Under the pieces are notes generated by a model. It searched no databases. It was not told the DNA's origin and saw only the letters and a program-made list of their open reading frames with translations. Below, in pieces: positions 1 through 8,949 of a DNA stretch of 64,000 nucleotides. The DNA comes from Eikenella exigua (GTDB lineage: Bacteria > Pseudomonadota > Gammaproteobacteria > Burkholderiales > Neisseriaceae). The translations under genes and the position numbers were made by a program. Within the stretch, counting starts at the first letter, position 1. Each line of letters opens with the position of its first letter. The stretch covers positions 744,001 to 808,000 of the forward strand of contig NZ_CP038018.1 of NCBI RefSeq assembly GCF_008805035.1. Reading direction: 5' to 3'.

Positions 1-7
1 TGATGTT

Positions 8-19
8 TTCAGGTAGCCT
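8..19. repeat. AG-eikDUS DNA uptake sequence (example copy)
   Basis: TTCAGGTAGCCT, the complement of AGGCTACCTGAA, the Eikenella dialect of the Neisseriaceae DNA uptake sequence. This is the first of dozens of copies in the window, single or as inverted pairs, mostly between genes. DUS is bound by the pilin ComP during natural transformation in this family. A common variant here is AGGTTACCTGAA (for example at 39-52, 30150, 38858, 51566 and 63928). The exact copy number was not computed. Confidence 0.93.
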
Positions 20-61
20 TCGTGTATATGGCTGGAAGGTTACCTGAAACTCGATGTGCTG

Positions 62-100
62 AAACAAACGGCTTGGAACAAGATTCCAAGCCGTTTGTTT
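62..100 (-). terminator. Intrinsic terminator behind pabB-pabC
   Basis: A 17-bp perfect inverted repeat (62-78 and 84-100) with a 5-nt loop. The arms end in T/A-rich sequence, so it could work in both directions. It overlaps the TAA stop codon (99-101) of the minus-strand pabB-pabC gene. Confidence 0.8.
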
Positions 101-342
101 ATTGTGCCAATTCTGCCCGGAATACGCCTCTCAAGGCGTTGGAGAGGCGGATTTCTTCGGCGTGTTCCAGCATGTCGCGGGTGATGTGCGTTTCGATGAC
201 TGCGTTTGCGCCCAAGTAGGTTTGCGGCTGCTGCAACACGGCTTGGCGCATGACGCCGTTGAGGATGTCCAAATCCAGAGATGGGGTAAGCCATTGCCCT
301 TGATATTTGACGAACACGTTGCTTCTGCCGCCTTCGAGCAGG

Positions 343-354
343 AGGCCGTCTGAA
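343..354 (+). repeat. Foreign-dialect DUS (AG-DUS)
   Basis: AGGCCGTCTGAA, the Neisseria AG-DUS, inside the pabC part of the broken fusion gene. It differs from the resident AGGCTACCTGAA and suggests imported DNA. Confidence 0.8.
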
Positions 355-531
355 TTGAAAAACAGGCTGTCGAACGCGCCTTGTGTTTCGGCGGTTTGCC
401 ACGCTTGGTCGAAGAGGGCGCGGCGGGTGGTTTTGAAGCGGCGCAGGTAGTCGCGGCGCGGGAGGGTTTGCGGGGCGGGGATGACGCGCTGCGGGGCGGA
501 CAGCTCGGCGGTGGCGGCATGGCTGAGGATG

Positions 532-543
532 AGGCCGTCTGAA
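532..543 (+). repeat. Foreign-dialect DUS (AG-DUS)
   Basis: A second AGGCCGTCTGAA within the pabC part of the fusion gene, 189 bp from the first. Confidence 0.8.
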
Positions 544-654
544 ACGAGTTCGGCTTTCAGGCGGAAGAGGCCGTCGGGCAGTTTGGCGATGTATTGCCGG
601 ATTCGGGTTTCGCTATCTTCGGGAAGGGGCAGGTTGAAGGCTTGGGCGGAGATT

Positions 655-666
655 TTCAGACGACCT
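655..666 (-). repeat. Foreign-dialect DUS (AG-mucDUS)
   Basis: TTCAGACGACCT, the complement of AGGTCGTCTGAA, the dialect associated with the Neisseria mucosa group, in pabC. Confidence 0.75.
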
Positions 667-838
667 AAATGTAGGTCGAGCAGGCGGCATTGCCTGTTTT
701 CCACGCGCATGGTTTCGAAGATGCCGAAGGCGGGGCGCAATTCGTTGAGGAAACGGGCTTTCCAACCGCATTCCCGATATTCGGCGGCGGGGTCGCTGTC
801 GATGACAATGCCGGAACCGACGCCGTACACGCCTTGAT

Positions 839-943
839 ATAGTGGATTAACTTGAAACCAGTACGGCGTTGCCTCGCCTTGCCGTACTATCTGTACTGTC
901 TGCGGCTTCATCGCCTTGTCCTGATTTAAATTTAATCCACTAT
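839..943. repeat. Correia-type element inserted in frame in pabB-pabC
   Basis: A 105-bp element with inverted ends ATAGTGGATTAA (839-850) and TTAATCCACTAT (932-943), the canonical Correia terminal repeat. The interior carries the Correia core (GCCTTGCCGTACT, GTACTGTCTGCGGC, CGCCTTGTCCTGATTT). 105 bp is the usual size of the short Correia class and a multiple of three. No stop codon arises on the pabB strand, so it encodes a 35-residue insert between PVSD and YQGVYG. Confidence 0.92.
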
Positions 944-945
944 CT

Positions 946-957
946 AGGTCGTCTGAA
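946..957 (+). repeat. Foreign-dialect DUS (AG-mucDUS)
   Basis: AGGTCGTCTGAA lies 3 bp from the right end of the Correia element, so the element and the foreign DUS share one imported-looking segment. Confidence 0.75.
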
Positions 958-1819
958 ATCGGGTCTGAAACGGGTTTGAGCGACAAGGTGCGGATGACGA
1001 CGTTGAATATACCTTCAAACCCCAGCCCACTTTCACATGGATTCAGGTAGCCGATGCTGCCGGTGTAAAGGCCGCGCGGTTCGGCTTCGAGCGATTCGAT
1101 AATCTGCATACTTATGCGTTTGGGCGCGCCGGTGATGCTGCCGCAGGGGGAGGCGGCGCGGAGGATGTCGGCGGCGGTGATGTGCGGCAGGGCTTGGGCT
1201 TGGATGGTGCTGGTCATCTGCCAGACGCTGCCGAAACGCGACACTTTAAACGGCTCGGGTACGCATACTTTGCCGGTTTGGGCGATTTTGCCGAGGTCGT
1301 TGCGCAGCAAATCGACAATCATCACGTTTTCGGCGCGGTTTTTCGGGTCGGCTTGCAACTCGGCGGCGCGGCGTTCGTCTTGCCCGTCGCCCAAAATCGG
1401 CGCGGTGCCTTTCATCGGTTCGGTGCTGATGGTGCCGTCCGCACCGATTTTGAGGAAGAGTTCGGGCGAAAAACACAGCGTCCACGCGGATTTTCCTGCC
1501 GCATCGGGCAGGTGGGACAAGACGGCATACAGAACGGGTTGGCGCAGGCGGCAAACCAATGTAGAGCAAGATTGCCGCCGCGTTCAGACTCAATCCCCAT
1601 CAGCGGTAATCCGAATTCGTAGTCTGCAAACAACACAGCATGCAGCCTTTTTTGCCAGCCCTTTTCAGCGTATCGTCCAGCGAATCCAGTTCGTTATGAT
1701 GGAAAAGGCGGCTTTCCACATGATTTTGATAGAGTTTTTCGCGGCCGCTCACGGCATCGTCAAACAGGGCGAAATAGGGTATGGCTGTGAATGGGCAAGA
1801 TATGAAAGGATAGGATCAT

Positions 1820-2115
1820 ACGCGCTTTAGGGGATGGAGTTTGGGGTTACCTGAAAAACGGATGATGGTTTTCAGGTAGCCTCTATCTACAAGTGCAGGC
1901 TGCCTGAAGCCGCTTCATTACCATGAAACATGGATATAACTAAAGCGAATTGAATCTGCCATGGTGTAAACGCCATCTAGACTGCGGGAAAACAAAGGAC
2001 GGTTGGTGGGAACAGCCGGCAAAGCGGCTGCGGCTTTACAAAGGGGCAGAAGGCTACCTGAAAAAGCATTTCCACTCCGCTTAACTATGCAAAAGCGGGT
2101 GAAACAAATGGCCAA
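1820..2115. other. Intergenic, no gene seen
   Basis: The stretch contains an inverted DUS-like pair (about 1848-1882) that could terminate transcription from either side, and a single DUS near 2052. I see no convincing coding potential. Confidence 0.5.
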
Positions 2116-3060
2116 TCAGCGCTCGGGCACGGGCACCAGCCAGCCGTAGCGGTCTTCGGCCAAGCCGTATTGGATGTCGGTAATCGCTTTGCGGATGGCT
2201 GTGCCGCGCTCTTGGCTTTGCAGCACGATTTCCTTGCCATCGATCACCAAGGAAGTCACCGGCGATACCACGGCTGCCGTGCCGGTGAGAATGGCTTCCG
2301 CGCCATTTTCTGCTGCGGCCTGCAGTTCGGCCACGGTGAAATTGCGCTCGCTCACTTTATAGCCCAAATCGGCGGCTACGCGCAATAGCAATACGGAATC
2401 GCGGGTTACGCCGTGCAGGAATTCTTCGGTGAGCGGCTTGGTGATGATTTCATTGCCGTTAATCAGCGCGAAGTTGGAGGCGCCGGTTTCCTGCACGTCG
2501 CCGTTCGGGCAGAACAACGCTTGGTTGGCGCCGTATTGCTCTCGGGCGTGCACCACGTTTTGCAGTGCGGAGGTATAGTTGCTACCGCATTTCACCCGGC
2601 CCATGTGCGGTGTACAGCGGATGTGTTCGGTTTCCACCAACAGCTTCATCGGCGAACCCACTTTGAAATAGTCGCCCACCGGCGAAGCCAAAATATACAG
2701 CATGGCCGAAGATGAGCCCACGCCGGCCTTGCCGATTGCCGGGTCGGTGCCGATAAGCGTGGGCGCAGATACATGGCGGCGGGCGCATCCGGCACAGGCA
2801 GTTCCAACAGTTTCGTACTCTGCTGCATACAGGCGATATTCACTTCCAGATGGAAGATAACGATACAGCCATTTTACTGGCGGAAGGCCTTCAGCCCTTC
2901 AAAGCACTCACTGCCGTAATGCAGGCTGCTTGGCCGATGGCAGGGAGAGCGAATCGGAAGACTGCCGGCGCATCGGCTGCCATGCGCCATCGGAAAAAAC
3001 CAACACCGGCATCTCGCGGTGGAAAACGCTGCCGAAAACGGCAGGAACTGCTTTTCCCAT
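2116..3060 (-). pseudogene. ilvE: Broken branched-chain amino acid aminotransferase
   Basis: Remnant of the PLP enzyme for the last step of Val/Leu/Ile synthesis. The C-terminal 200 residues (2116-2721) are open and well conserved: GDYFKVGSP, HMGRVKCGSNY with the PLP lysine, NGDVQETGASN, LTGTAAVVSPV. The N-terminus starts at the ATG at 3060 (VPAVFGSVFH) but changes frame before LHYGSECFEGLKAFRQ. That stretch is followed at once by an in-frame TAA (near 2878). About 20 residues are missing between LELPVP and DAPAAMYLRP, and one base is missing near 2760 (P-TLIGTDPAIGKAG). With a nonsense mutation, at least two frameshifts and a deletion, this is genuine decay. Isoleucine and valine synthesis would need another transaminase. 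Confidence 0.9.
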
Positions 3061-3391
3061 GATATTTCTTTGTGATTTGTGCTAAGGCGTCAAAGATATT
3101 CTTGAAGCAAAGCGTTTGACAAGCCTTTTGTGCCAAAAATTGCATCCAAGAAGGCTACCTGAACAACGGTTTCTGCGAAAAGCAAACCCGCCATCAAGGC
3201 GTTTACGCTCCGCAGACGGGTTTTCAGGTAGCCTGTTTGCCGGATTGGGGCGCAGGTTTGGGATTAATAGCAAATTGCGTTAAGCGAGGTGTGTTGTTCC
3301 GATGAATGTTGAGGTGAAGGCTTTGTAGGGGATAAGCACTCAATAGAAGCGGTTTCAGAAGCTTCGGTATTCAGCGCGTCGTCCCTTATGC
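3061..3391. other. Intergenic, no gene seen
   Basis: Upstream region of the broken ilvE. It contains two DUS copies about 70 bp apart facing each other (near 3161 and 3222) and an A/T-rich stretch that may hold the old ilvE promoter. No coding region is supported. Confidence 0.5.
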
Positions 3392-3437
3392 AAAAGGCTA
3401 CCTGAAAATCGGAATAAACCGTTTCAGGTAGCCTTTT
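3392..3437 (-). terminator. Inverted-DUS terminator behind the zinc peptidase gene
   Basis: AAAAGGCTACCTGAAA and its complement are separated by about 14 nt and flanked by A and T runs, just downstream of the minus-strand stop at 3454. Confidence 0.75.
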
Positions 3438-3453
3438 GGTATTGGACTGGCGC

Positions 3454-4293
3454 TTACAGGGAAGAGAAGGTGTCACATTGCGCCGGGTCGCCGCTTTGCA
3501 GGCCGCGGCGGAACCATTGCAGGCGTTGGGTGGATGTACCGTGGGTGAAGCTGTCGGGCACGGCGTAGCCGCGGCTGCGTTGTTGCAGGCGGTCGTCGCC
3601 CACGGCTTCGGCGGCGTTGAAGGCTTCTTCCAAGTCGCCCTGTTCAAACAGCTGGCGTGCTTGCGCGCGGTTGGCCCATACTCCGGCCAGACAGTCGGCC
3701 TGCAGCTCCACCATCACGGAGAGGCGGTTGGCATCGCGCTCGCTCATGCGGGCGCGGGCACGGTTTACGCGCTCCATGGTGCCGTCGAGGTTTTGCACAT
3801 GGTGGCCGACTTCGTGGGCAATCACATAGGCAAAGGCCGCATCGCCCGCTGCGCCGAGCTGGTTTTTCATGTCGTCATAGAACGAGAGGTCGAGGTAAAC
3901 CTTTTGGTCGGCTGGGCAGTAGAACGGACCCATCGCGGATTGGCCGGTGCCGCAGGCGGTGGGGGTGCTGCCGCGGTAGAGCACCATTTTCGGCTGCACA
4001 TATTGCCGGCCTTGGCTGCGGAAATATTCGCCCCAAGCGTCTTCGGTGGTGGCGAGGATTTGCGAGGAAAATTGCGCCAATTGCTCTTCTTCGGGGCTGG
4101 TGGTGCGTTGCTGCTGTTGTTGCATCTGCGGCATCTGCATGCCGCCGCCGGTGAGGCCGCTCAAATCCACGCCGTAATAGGCACCGATGAGTACGATAAT
4201 TAGGCCGGCGAGGCCCATTTTGCCACCACCTCCGCCGCCAAGGCTGCGACGATCTTCGATGTTGCTGCTGCTGCGTTGGTTGCCGAGTTTCAT
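3454..4293 (-). CDS. Putative neutral zinc metallopeptidase (YpfJ family)
   Basis: 279-residue membrane-anchored protein of the YpfJ/neutral zinc metallopeptidase family. The N-terminus has an [10 protein letters not shown] stretch followed by one hydrophobic segment (about residues 26-41), then a Gln/Met-rich linker. The zinc site HEVGHH is at about 160-165, followed by the conserved helix [35 protein letters not shown] (about 134-152) is the usual upstream block. The substrate is unknown for the family. It starts at ATG 4293 and is followed by a DUS hairpin. It lies in the same direction as the SIMPL gene but about 155 bp away, so operon membership is uncertain. Confidence 0.9.
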   Translation of the reverse strand: MKLGNQRSSSNIEDRRSLGGGGGGKMGLAGLIIVLIGAYYGVDLSGLTGGGMQMPQMQQQQQRTTSPEEEQLAQFSSQILATTEDAWGEYFRSQGRQYVQPKMVLYRGSTPTACGTGQSAMGPFYCPADQKVYLDLSFYDDMKNQLGAAGDAAFAYVIAHEVGHHVQNLDGTMERVNRARARMSERDANRLSVMVELQADCLAGVWANRAQARQLFEQGDLEEAFNAAEAVGDDRLQQRSRGYAVPDSFTHGTSTQRLQWFRRGLQSGDPAQCDTFSSL

Positions 4294-4448
4294 ATTGGAA
4301 TTCCTTGGGTTGGTGTGGTTTGGGCAGATTATATAACAAGCTACCTGAAAAGCATGCGGAGATTTTGGCTTTGCAGAAACTTGCTTAGCTGGTTTTAGCT
4401 TCGTTGAAGCCGGTGCTTTCAGGTAGCCTTGGCGTGTGCGGCAGGGGT

Positions 4449-5201
4449 TTATTCGATAGCGTATTCGATGGTTACGACTAATCGCACTTGTTTGCCAACG
4501 GTGGTTTTGTCGTAGCAGCCGCCGTATTCGTCGTCGCCGCTGCTGCCACTGTCAGCATAGATATTGAACGAGCCTTGCGAGGCGGAGCGCATGGCGCCGA
4601 CTTTGCCGCCGCCGGTGGAGGCGAATTCGGCAGCGCGGCGGCGAGCGTCTTCGGTGGCCTGCTTAATCAGGCTGTGTTTGATGGTTTCGAGGTTGCCGAG
4701 CAGGTATTGCGGGGCCTCGAAATTGATGGCGTCATTGCCGGCGCGCAGGGCGAGGATGTTTTGGTGGGCGCTTTGGATGCGGTCGAGTTTGCTGCTGGCC
4801 ACGGTGAGCTGCTGCTTGCCGTTGTAGCCGTTGGGGGTGCGGATTTCGTTGCCGTGGGCATCGTGTTCCACCAAGAAGGCGGGGCTGATTTCGGGGGAGG
4901 CAGTTTGGATTTCGACAGCATCAAAGCCTTGGCTGCGCAGGAATTGTTCGAGTTTGGGGAGTTGCTGGTTCAGGCGGTCGAGCACTTCCTGATAGCTGGC
5001 GCCGTGTACGCCCACGGCGGTGGTCCAGCGGGCATGATCGGACTGGAAGTTTTGTTCGGCCAGGCCTTTTACGGTGATCGTGCCGGGCTGGCGGAAATTT
5101 TTAAACTGACTGCCCAACACGAAGGCGGCGGCCACGAGGCCGATGGCGAGCAGGGCGCCGAGGGCTTTAACGCTGCCGGAGAGGGCTTTTTCTGTGGACA
5201 T
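4449..5201 (-). CDS. SIMPL domain-containing protein (DUF541)
   Basis: 250 residues. An N-terminal hydrophobic segment (about 13-31, [18 protein letters not shown]) acts as a signal anchor, so most of the protein is periplasmic. The rest is a SIMPL/DUF541 domain starting with [12 protein letters not shown] and ending with the typical [13 protein letters not shown] strand. Family members occur in the periplasm or outer membrane; the molecular role here is unknown. The start at ATG 5201 gives a sensible anchor. Single DUS copies flank the gene. Confidence 0.9.
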   Translation of the reverse strand: MSTEKALSGSVKALGALLAIGLVAAAFVLGSQFKNFRQPGTITVKGLAEQNFQSDHARWTTAVGVHGASYQEVLDRLNQQLPKLEQFLRSQGFDAVEIQTASPEISPAFLVEHDAHGNEIRTPNGYNGKQQLTVASSKLDRIQSAHQNILALRAGNDAINFEAPQYLLGNLETIKHSLIKQATEDARRRAAEFASTGGGKVGAMRSASQGSFNIYADSGSSGDDEYGGCYDKTTVGKQVRLVVTIEYAIE

Positions 5202-5285
5202 AATGCTTTCCTTTGCACTTGGTGGAAGAAAACCGGCGGAGGCGGCTTGAAAAGGTATAGGCGGATTTTCAGGTAGCCTTTGATG

Positions 5286-5696
5286 CTATTCCTGCCAGCC
5301 GCGTTTGAGTTTATCCAGCTCCCGGCGGTCGCGTTTGGTGGGGCGGCCGTCGGGGTAGGCGGCGCTGATGCGGCTGGCCTGGTCGAGCGCTTTTTGCGCT
5401 TCGCGTTTGGCAGCGGTGGAGCTGTCTTCGGCGTAGAGGGCACGCGCCTCGGGGGCGGGGCGGCGCTGGTGGTTGAGTGCGAGCACGGTGATTTTATAAG
5501 GCAGGGAGTTGAGCGTGAGGTCGATGGTGTCGCCCGGCTCGATGTTTTTGCTGTTTTTCACTTTCGCGCCGTTCACCAGCACGCGCCCGAGCTCGATGTG
5601 CTTTTGCGCCATGCCGCGCGTTTTGAAGAAACGTGCCGCCCACAGCCATTTGTCGAGCCGCATGTGGTGTTCGTTGTGTGAGTTTTTGCCTGCCAT
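5286..5696 (-). CDS. hslR: S4-domain RNA-binding protein, Hsp15-like
   Basis: 136 residues. The S4 RNA-binding fold is visible from MRLDKWLWAARFFKTR through GRVLVNGAKVKNSKNIEPGD. The Lys/Arg-rich tail (GRPTKRDRRELDKLKRG) is typical of Hsp15, which binds free 50S subunits carrying nascent chains and helps recycle stalled ribosomes after heat shock. The annotated start gives an 11-residue extension before MRLDKW; the internal ATG at about 5663 is an alternative. Confidence 0.9.
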   Translation of the reverse strand: MAGKNSHNEHHMRLDKWLWAARFFKTRGMAQKHIELGRVLVNGAKVKNSKNIEPGDTIDLTLNSLPYKITVLALNHQRRPAPEARALYAEDSSTAAKREAQKALDQASRISAAYPDGRPTKRDRRELDKLKRGWQE

Positions 5697-5897
5697 ATTT
5701 GCCTCCGTATTCGAGCAGCTATTTTATACCAAAGGCTTGGAATACAGCTAATGGCTGGCGGCTGGGTTTGTATGTGTTATGTATGCAAATGTATGCATAA
5801 TATTTTTATATTTATTATCAAAATATTGATTTATTTTTATTGGGTGCTGATACGAAAAATATTGCGTATATAAACCGTTTTCGCTATTTTTGAATAC

Positions 5898-6242
5898 ATG
5901 GGCTGGGTGATTTATTCCGAGCGGCTCAAACGCAGCCTCATTGCCACCGAAGCGCAGTTTTTGCTGGCGTAATATGTGTTTGAAACCTTGCGCTACAGCC
6001 GCTACAAATGGAAGTGCGACGCGCTGAACCGAGCCTCGTGCCGCGCTGCTGAGCGATTGGGCTTCCGTTTCGAAGGCATTTTCCGGCAGGCGGTGGTGTA
6101 TAAAGGCCGCAACCGCGACACGGCCTGGTTTGCCATGCTGGATTCGGAATGGCCGCAGATTAAGCGGCGGATGCAGCGCTGGTTGGACGAAGAGAATTTC
6201 GATGAACACGGTCGGCAGCGCCGTGCCATTACAAGAGATTAA
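5898..6242 (+). pseudogene. Truncated GNAT acetyltransferase (RimJ/RimL type)
   Basis: C-terminal half of a RimJ/RimL-type N-acetyltransferase. From ATG 5898 the frame reads GWVIYSERLKRSLIATEAQ, then an in-frame TAA (at about 5970). It then continues in the same frame with YVFETLRYSRYKWKCDALN, RAAERLGFRFEGIFRQ and the closing KGRNRDTAWFAMLD. The first half of the domain is missing: the upstream bases are A/T-rich and non-coding. Truncation plus a nonsense codon makes this a dead gene. Confidence 0.85.
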
Positions 6243-6397
6243 ATGAAATGGAAATATGGTTTCAGGTAGCCTCTTCCCACCGCCTGAAGGCTATCTGAAA
6301 GCACTGCTTCAACGGAGCTCAAACACGGAGCTCAAACAAAGCGAGTTTCTGTGAAGCGGAAAATCCGATTAACCGACAACCCGTGAAAGACCCCGCC

Positions 6398-6997
6398 ATG
6401 TGGAATTTAATCAACGCCCCCCGAAACCGAAATTTTCGGCATCGCCATCGCCCTGATGCTGATGCTTGGCCTCTTAGAGCTGCTTTCGCTCTTGGCCGGC
6501 GGCCTCACCGACTGGTTCGATAATCTGTTGCCCGACAGCCTGGTGGAAGCGGATTTGGATGGCGATTTGCACGGCGGCATCGAAGGTGCGGGTGCATTGG
6601 TGCGCTTTTTGGATTGGCTGTATGTAGGGCGGGTGCCGCTGATGATGTTGCTGGTGGTGTTCCTCGCTGTATTCGGGCTCACGGGCTATGTGCTGCAATC
6701 CGTGTGTGCCGGGCTGTTTGGCGGCTACCTAAACGCTTGGTTGGCAGTTGCGGCGGCACTGTTTCTTGCTGCGCTGCCTTTGGTGCACTTCATGACGGGC
6801 GGGCTCTATAAAATCATGCCCAAAGACGGAACTACCGCCATTTCGCAGGAAAGCCTAGGCCAGCAGCATTATGTGATGGCCGAGCCCGACCCGATGGCGA
6901 AGGTGTGCTGAAGCAGGGCGATGCGGTGCTTTTGGTATCGCTGGAGGGGAATACGTTTAAGGCGATTTTGAATCCGAGCGGGAGCCCGGTGGATTAA
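6398..6997 (+). pseudogene. Broken YqiJ-type membrane protein gene (OB-fold NfeD-like)
   Basis: From ATG 6398 the frame reads MWNLINAP and then shifts by one base in a run of six C (6410-6415). It continues as ETEIFGIAIALMLMLGLLELLSLLAGG with the YqiJ-like membrane segment LDWLYVGRVPLMMLLVVFLAVFG (about 6610-6680). The frame then stops at 6911. The C-terminal OB-fold tail (GEGVLKQGDAVLLVSLEG) follows in another frame to a stop at 6997, and the middle of the OB domain is missing. In intact loci YqiJ accompanies the flotillin-like protein YqiK, which is not seen here. Confidence 0.7.
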
Positions 6998-7035
6998 GGC
7001 TACCTGAAAATGGCAAGCTAAATAGGAGATACAGA

Positions 7036-7551
7036 ATGACTCATACCATGCCAGATTTGCCACCTAGAGCCGAGCCTTCCAGCCGGCAGGATACGGAGCT
7101 GGTGTTCCGGCAGTTGGGGTTGCTGACGGCGGCATCGCTGGTGTGGCTGCTGATTGCCCTCTCTTGTTTGATGGGGGCGGCGAATACCGCGCTGCGGATG
7201 CAACAGATCAGCAGTTTGCTGCTGAGTGGCTTTTTCTTGGGGCGGTGCTGGCAGCGGTTGTGCAAAATCCGTTATAGCGCGTCAGAGGATTGCCTGTTGG
7301 TATATGCCGTGTCGCTGCGCGGCTGGCGGTTGGCGGGAAGTTATCCGTTGGACGGATTTACCGGGTTGTATCGCAGCGGCAAGGGCTCGATTGCCGAAGT
7401 GTGGCTGGCGGGCAAAAACGGCGGGCAGGATGTGCTGCTGGACAGGATATTTTTGGGCACGGGTGCTCTGCAGAAACGCTTTGTGGCTGGTTTGGCAGAT
7501 TTGAGCCATGCCACTGGGCTGCCTTTGCTGGAGCCCAGTGAGGCTACCTGA
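7036..7551 (+). CDS. Hypothetical two-helix membrane protein
   Basis: 171 residues, no family recognised. A polar N-terminus is followed by two hydrophobic segments (about 28-48 and 55-72). A soluble part of about 95 residues begins RYSASEDCLLVYAVSLRGWRL, a layout like bacterial PH-domain-like membrane proteins, though no motif proves this. A GGAG-type ribosome site precedes ATG 7036. The last codons GAG GCT ACC TGA are a DUS, so the uptake sequence supplies the C-terminal EAT and the stop. Confidence 0.65.
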   Translation: MTHTMPDLPPRAEPSSRQDTELVFRQLGLLTAASLVWLLIALSCLMGAANTALRMQQISSLLLSGFFLGRCWQRLCKIRYSASEDCLLVYAVSLRGWRLAGSYPLDGFTGLYRSGKGSIAEVWLAGKNGGQDVLLDRIFLGTGALQKRFVAGLADLSHATGLPLLEPSEAT

Positions 7552-7626
7552 AAATAGCAGCCGAATTTTATGGTGCTCAAAGCGGATGCCTAAACAGCTT
7601 TCAGGTAGCCTGCAATGGAGTAAATT

Positions 7627-7854
7627 ATGACGGATTGGGTGGGGAGATTGCTGGTTTTGCCGGTTTATATTTTGCTCAGCCTGTTTTTCAAATGGATTCT
7701 CTCGTGGGGCGGAGCGGAAAAAATCGAGGGTTGGAAAGCGGGCTGGCTGATCGGCTGGGTGGCGGACGATTGGGATACGGAGCAGATCCGGATGTGGGCA
7801 CTGCTGACATGGATCGGCTGGACGGTGTTTTGCCTGCTGGCTTTGGTAGTGTAG
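7627..7854 (+). CDS. Hypothetical small membrane protein
   Basis: 75 residues with hydrophobic helices at about 8-26 and 58-75 and a Trp-rich polar loop between them (GWKAGWLIGWVADDWD). It has a good ribosome site (GGAG, 8 nt before ATG 7627). A DUS lies just upstream and a DUS-like motif just downstream. No family recognised. Confidence 0.55.
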   Translation: MTDWVGRLLVLPVYILLSLFFKWILSWGGAEKIEGWKAGWLIGWVADDWDTEQIRMWALLTWIGWTVFCLLALVV

Positions 7855-8116
7855 GGTAGTCGGACGGCTTTCAGGTGGTCTGCAATATAAAAGAGGAAGC
7901 CATGCAACAGATAAAAATAAAATCGTGATGTTGTATCCGGGCTAGTTTGGGGATGTGATGTTGGAAGGCATGCTGGTTAGTGTGGCGCTGGCATTGTTTG
8001 CGTTTCTGGCGGTAGACCCTGTTCAGTACCTTGGGTGTGGACGGGAGGCTGGCTTTGCTCGGCCTGCCGGCAGCCTTGATATTTGCCGGTGTGGGTGGGC
8101 TGATTGCCGTGCGGCC
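7855..8116 (+). other. Short degenerate stretch
   Basis: Broken reading frames with membrane-like residues (MLVSVALALFAFLAV near 7970) suggest a decayed small membrane protein gene, perhaps related to the two upstream. No intact ORF is supported. Confidence 0.35.
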
Positions 8117-8824
8117 TCAGCGTAATTCCGCTTCTTCCTGCCCGGCACACACAATTTGGTGGGTAATCGTGCCGCCACAGTATTGCGTGATCAGTATGCC
8201 CAACTCTTCCTGTGCGGCACGTAGCTCGTCGTCTCCCACTTCGGCTAATGCTTCAATCACAAACACGCAGTGGGTTGTATCTGGGCTAATGACGGTGCGT
8301 GCCACTTCACGCCAATTCCAGCGTCGGCAAATGGCGCCGGCGTTGTCTTTATAGAAAATCTCGCCCTCTGCTGGTGCCTGTGCCTCATCTTTGCCCAACA
8401 CAACCACCGGCACTTCATCCGCACCGGCGTAGGTTAGCTGCAGATCACCCTGCATGGCATCCAAATCTTCCCCGCCCACCGGCACGGTGTATTTGAGCGA
8501 AATATAGTTATAAATATCTACCAACGGGCTGATGCTGCCCAAGCCTTTTCCTTTAGAAACGCGCTTATATAGCGCTTCTACTGAGCTAGGATATTCTTTG
8601 GCTTTCACACCAAATTGTCGATATGCCTCGCGCCAGGCAGCAATTTTTGGCAACTGTGCCACAGGCTGTCCTCCGCAATTTTCTGCTACATTGTTTGCCG
8701 CCTGTTGCAATTGCGGCAGGAAAGCAGCCGCATCTGTCTTATTGTTTACCCCGCATGCCACACTAATGCCGATGCGCAAGCCGGGAAATTGGGTAAACAA
8801 TTGTTTGTCTGCTATAAATTTCAT
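8117..8824 (-). CDS. B3/B4 tRNA-binding-domain protein (PheT-related)
   Basis: 235 residues matching the stand-alone B3/B4 domain family, related to the editing domain of phenylalanyl-tRNA synthetase beta subunit. Recognisable blocks are GVNNKTDAA, WREAYRQFGVKAKEYPSSVEAL, the central LVDIYNYISLKYTVPVGGEDLD and the C-terminal CRRWNWREVARTVI with THCVFVIEAL. Family members are thought to act on aminoacyl-tRNA or amino-acid-like ligands; the exact role is unproven. I chose the internal ATG at 8824 because GAGGA lies 9 nt upstream and MKFIADKQLF is a natural N-terminus. An ATG at 8896 would add 24 residues. Confidence 0.85.
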   Translation of the reverse strand: MKFIADKQLFTQFPGLRIGISVACGVNNKTDAAAFLPQLQQAANNVAENCGGQPVAQLPKIAAWREAYRQFGVKAKEYPSSVEALYKRVSKGKGLGSISPLVDIYNYISLKYTVPVGGEDLDAMQGDLQLTYAGADEVPVVVLGKDEAQAPAEGEIFYKDNAGAICRRWNWREVARTVISPDTTHCVFVIEALAEVGDDELRAAQEELGILITQYCGGTITHQIVCAGQEEAELR

Positions 8825-8949
8825 CTTAATATTCCTCACTAGCTCAATCTTGTCCGAAAGTAGGCAGATTATACGAATAGCAGATTGGCAAGCCAATACG
8901 GTAAAGGCGATATAATCCCCGCTTTCTGCCCGCTAAAGGCTACCTGAAA

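Larger units (their letters stand above)
99..1819 (-). pseudogene. pabB: Broken fused aminodeoxychorismate synthase I / aminodeoxychorismate lyase (pabB-pabC)
   Basis: The intact gene would make a two-domain folate enzyme: chorismate to aminodeoxychorismate (PabB), then p-aminobenzoate release (PabC). The frame from 1559 to 99 carries the PabB core (CFSPELFLK, GTAPI, MIVDLLRNDLG, GSITGAPK) followed by the PabC-like domain (FGIFETMRV near 730, then LFFNSDG and EGGRSNVFV). The N-terminal part (YFALFDDAVSGRE near 1780, FADYEFGLPLMG near 1620) lies in other frames, so at least one frameshift sits near 1645. About 70 residues expected between LHWFA and RLRQPV are missing near 1555, with a change of frame. 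A 105-bp Correia element adds 35 in-frame codons at 839-943. The original start is uncertain. The reading is firm; whether the separate C-terminal lyase part still functions is unknown. Confidence 0.85.
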
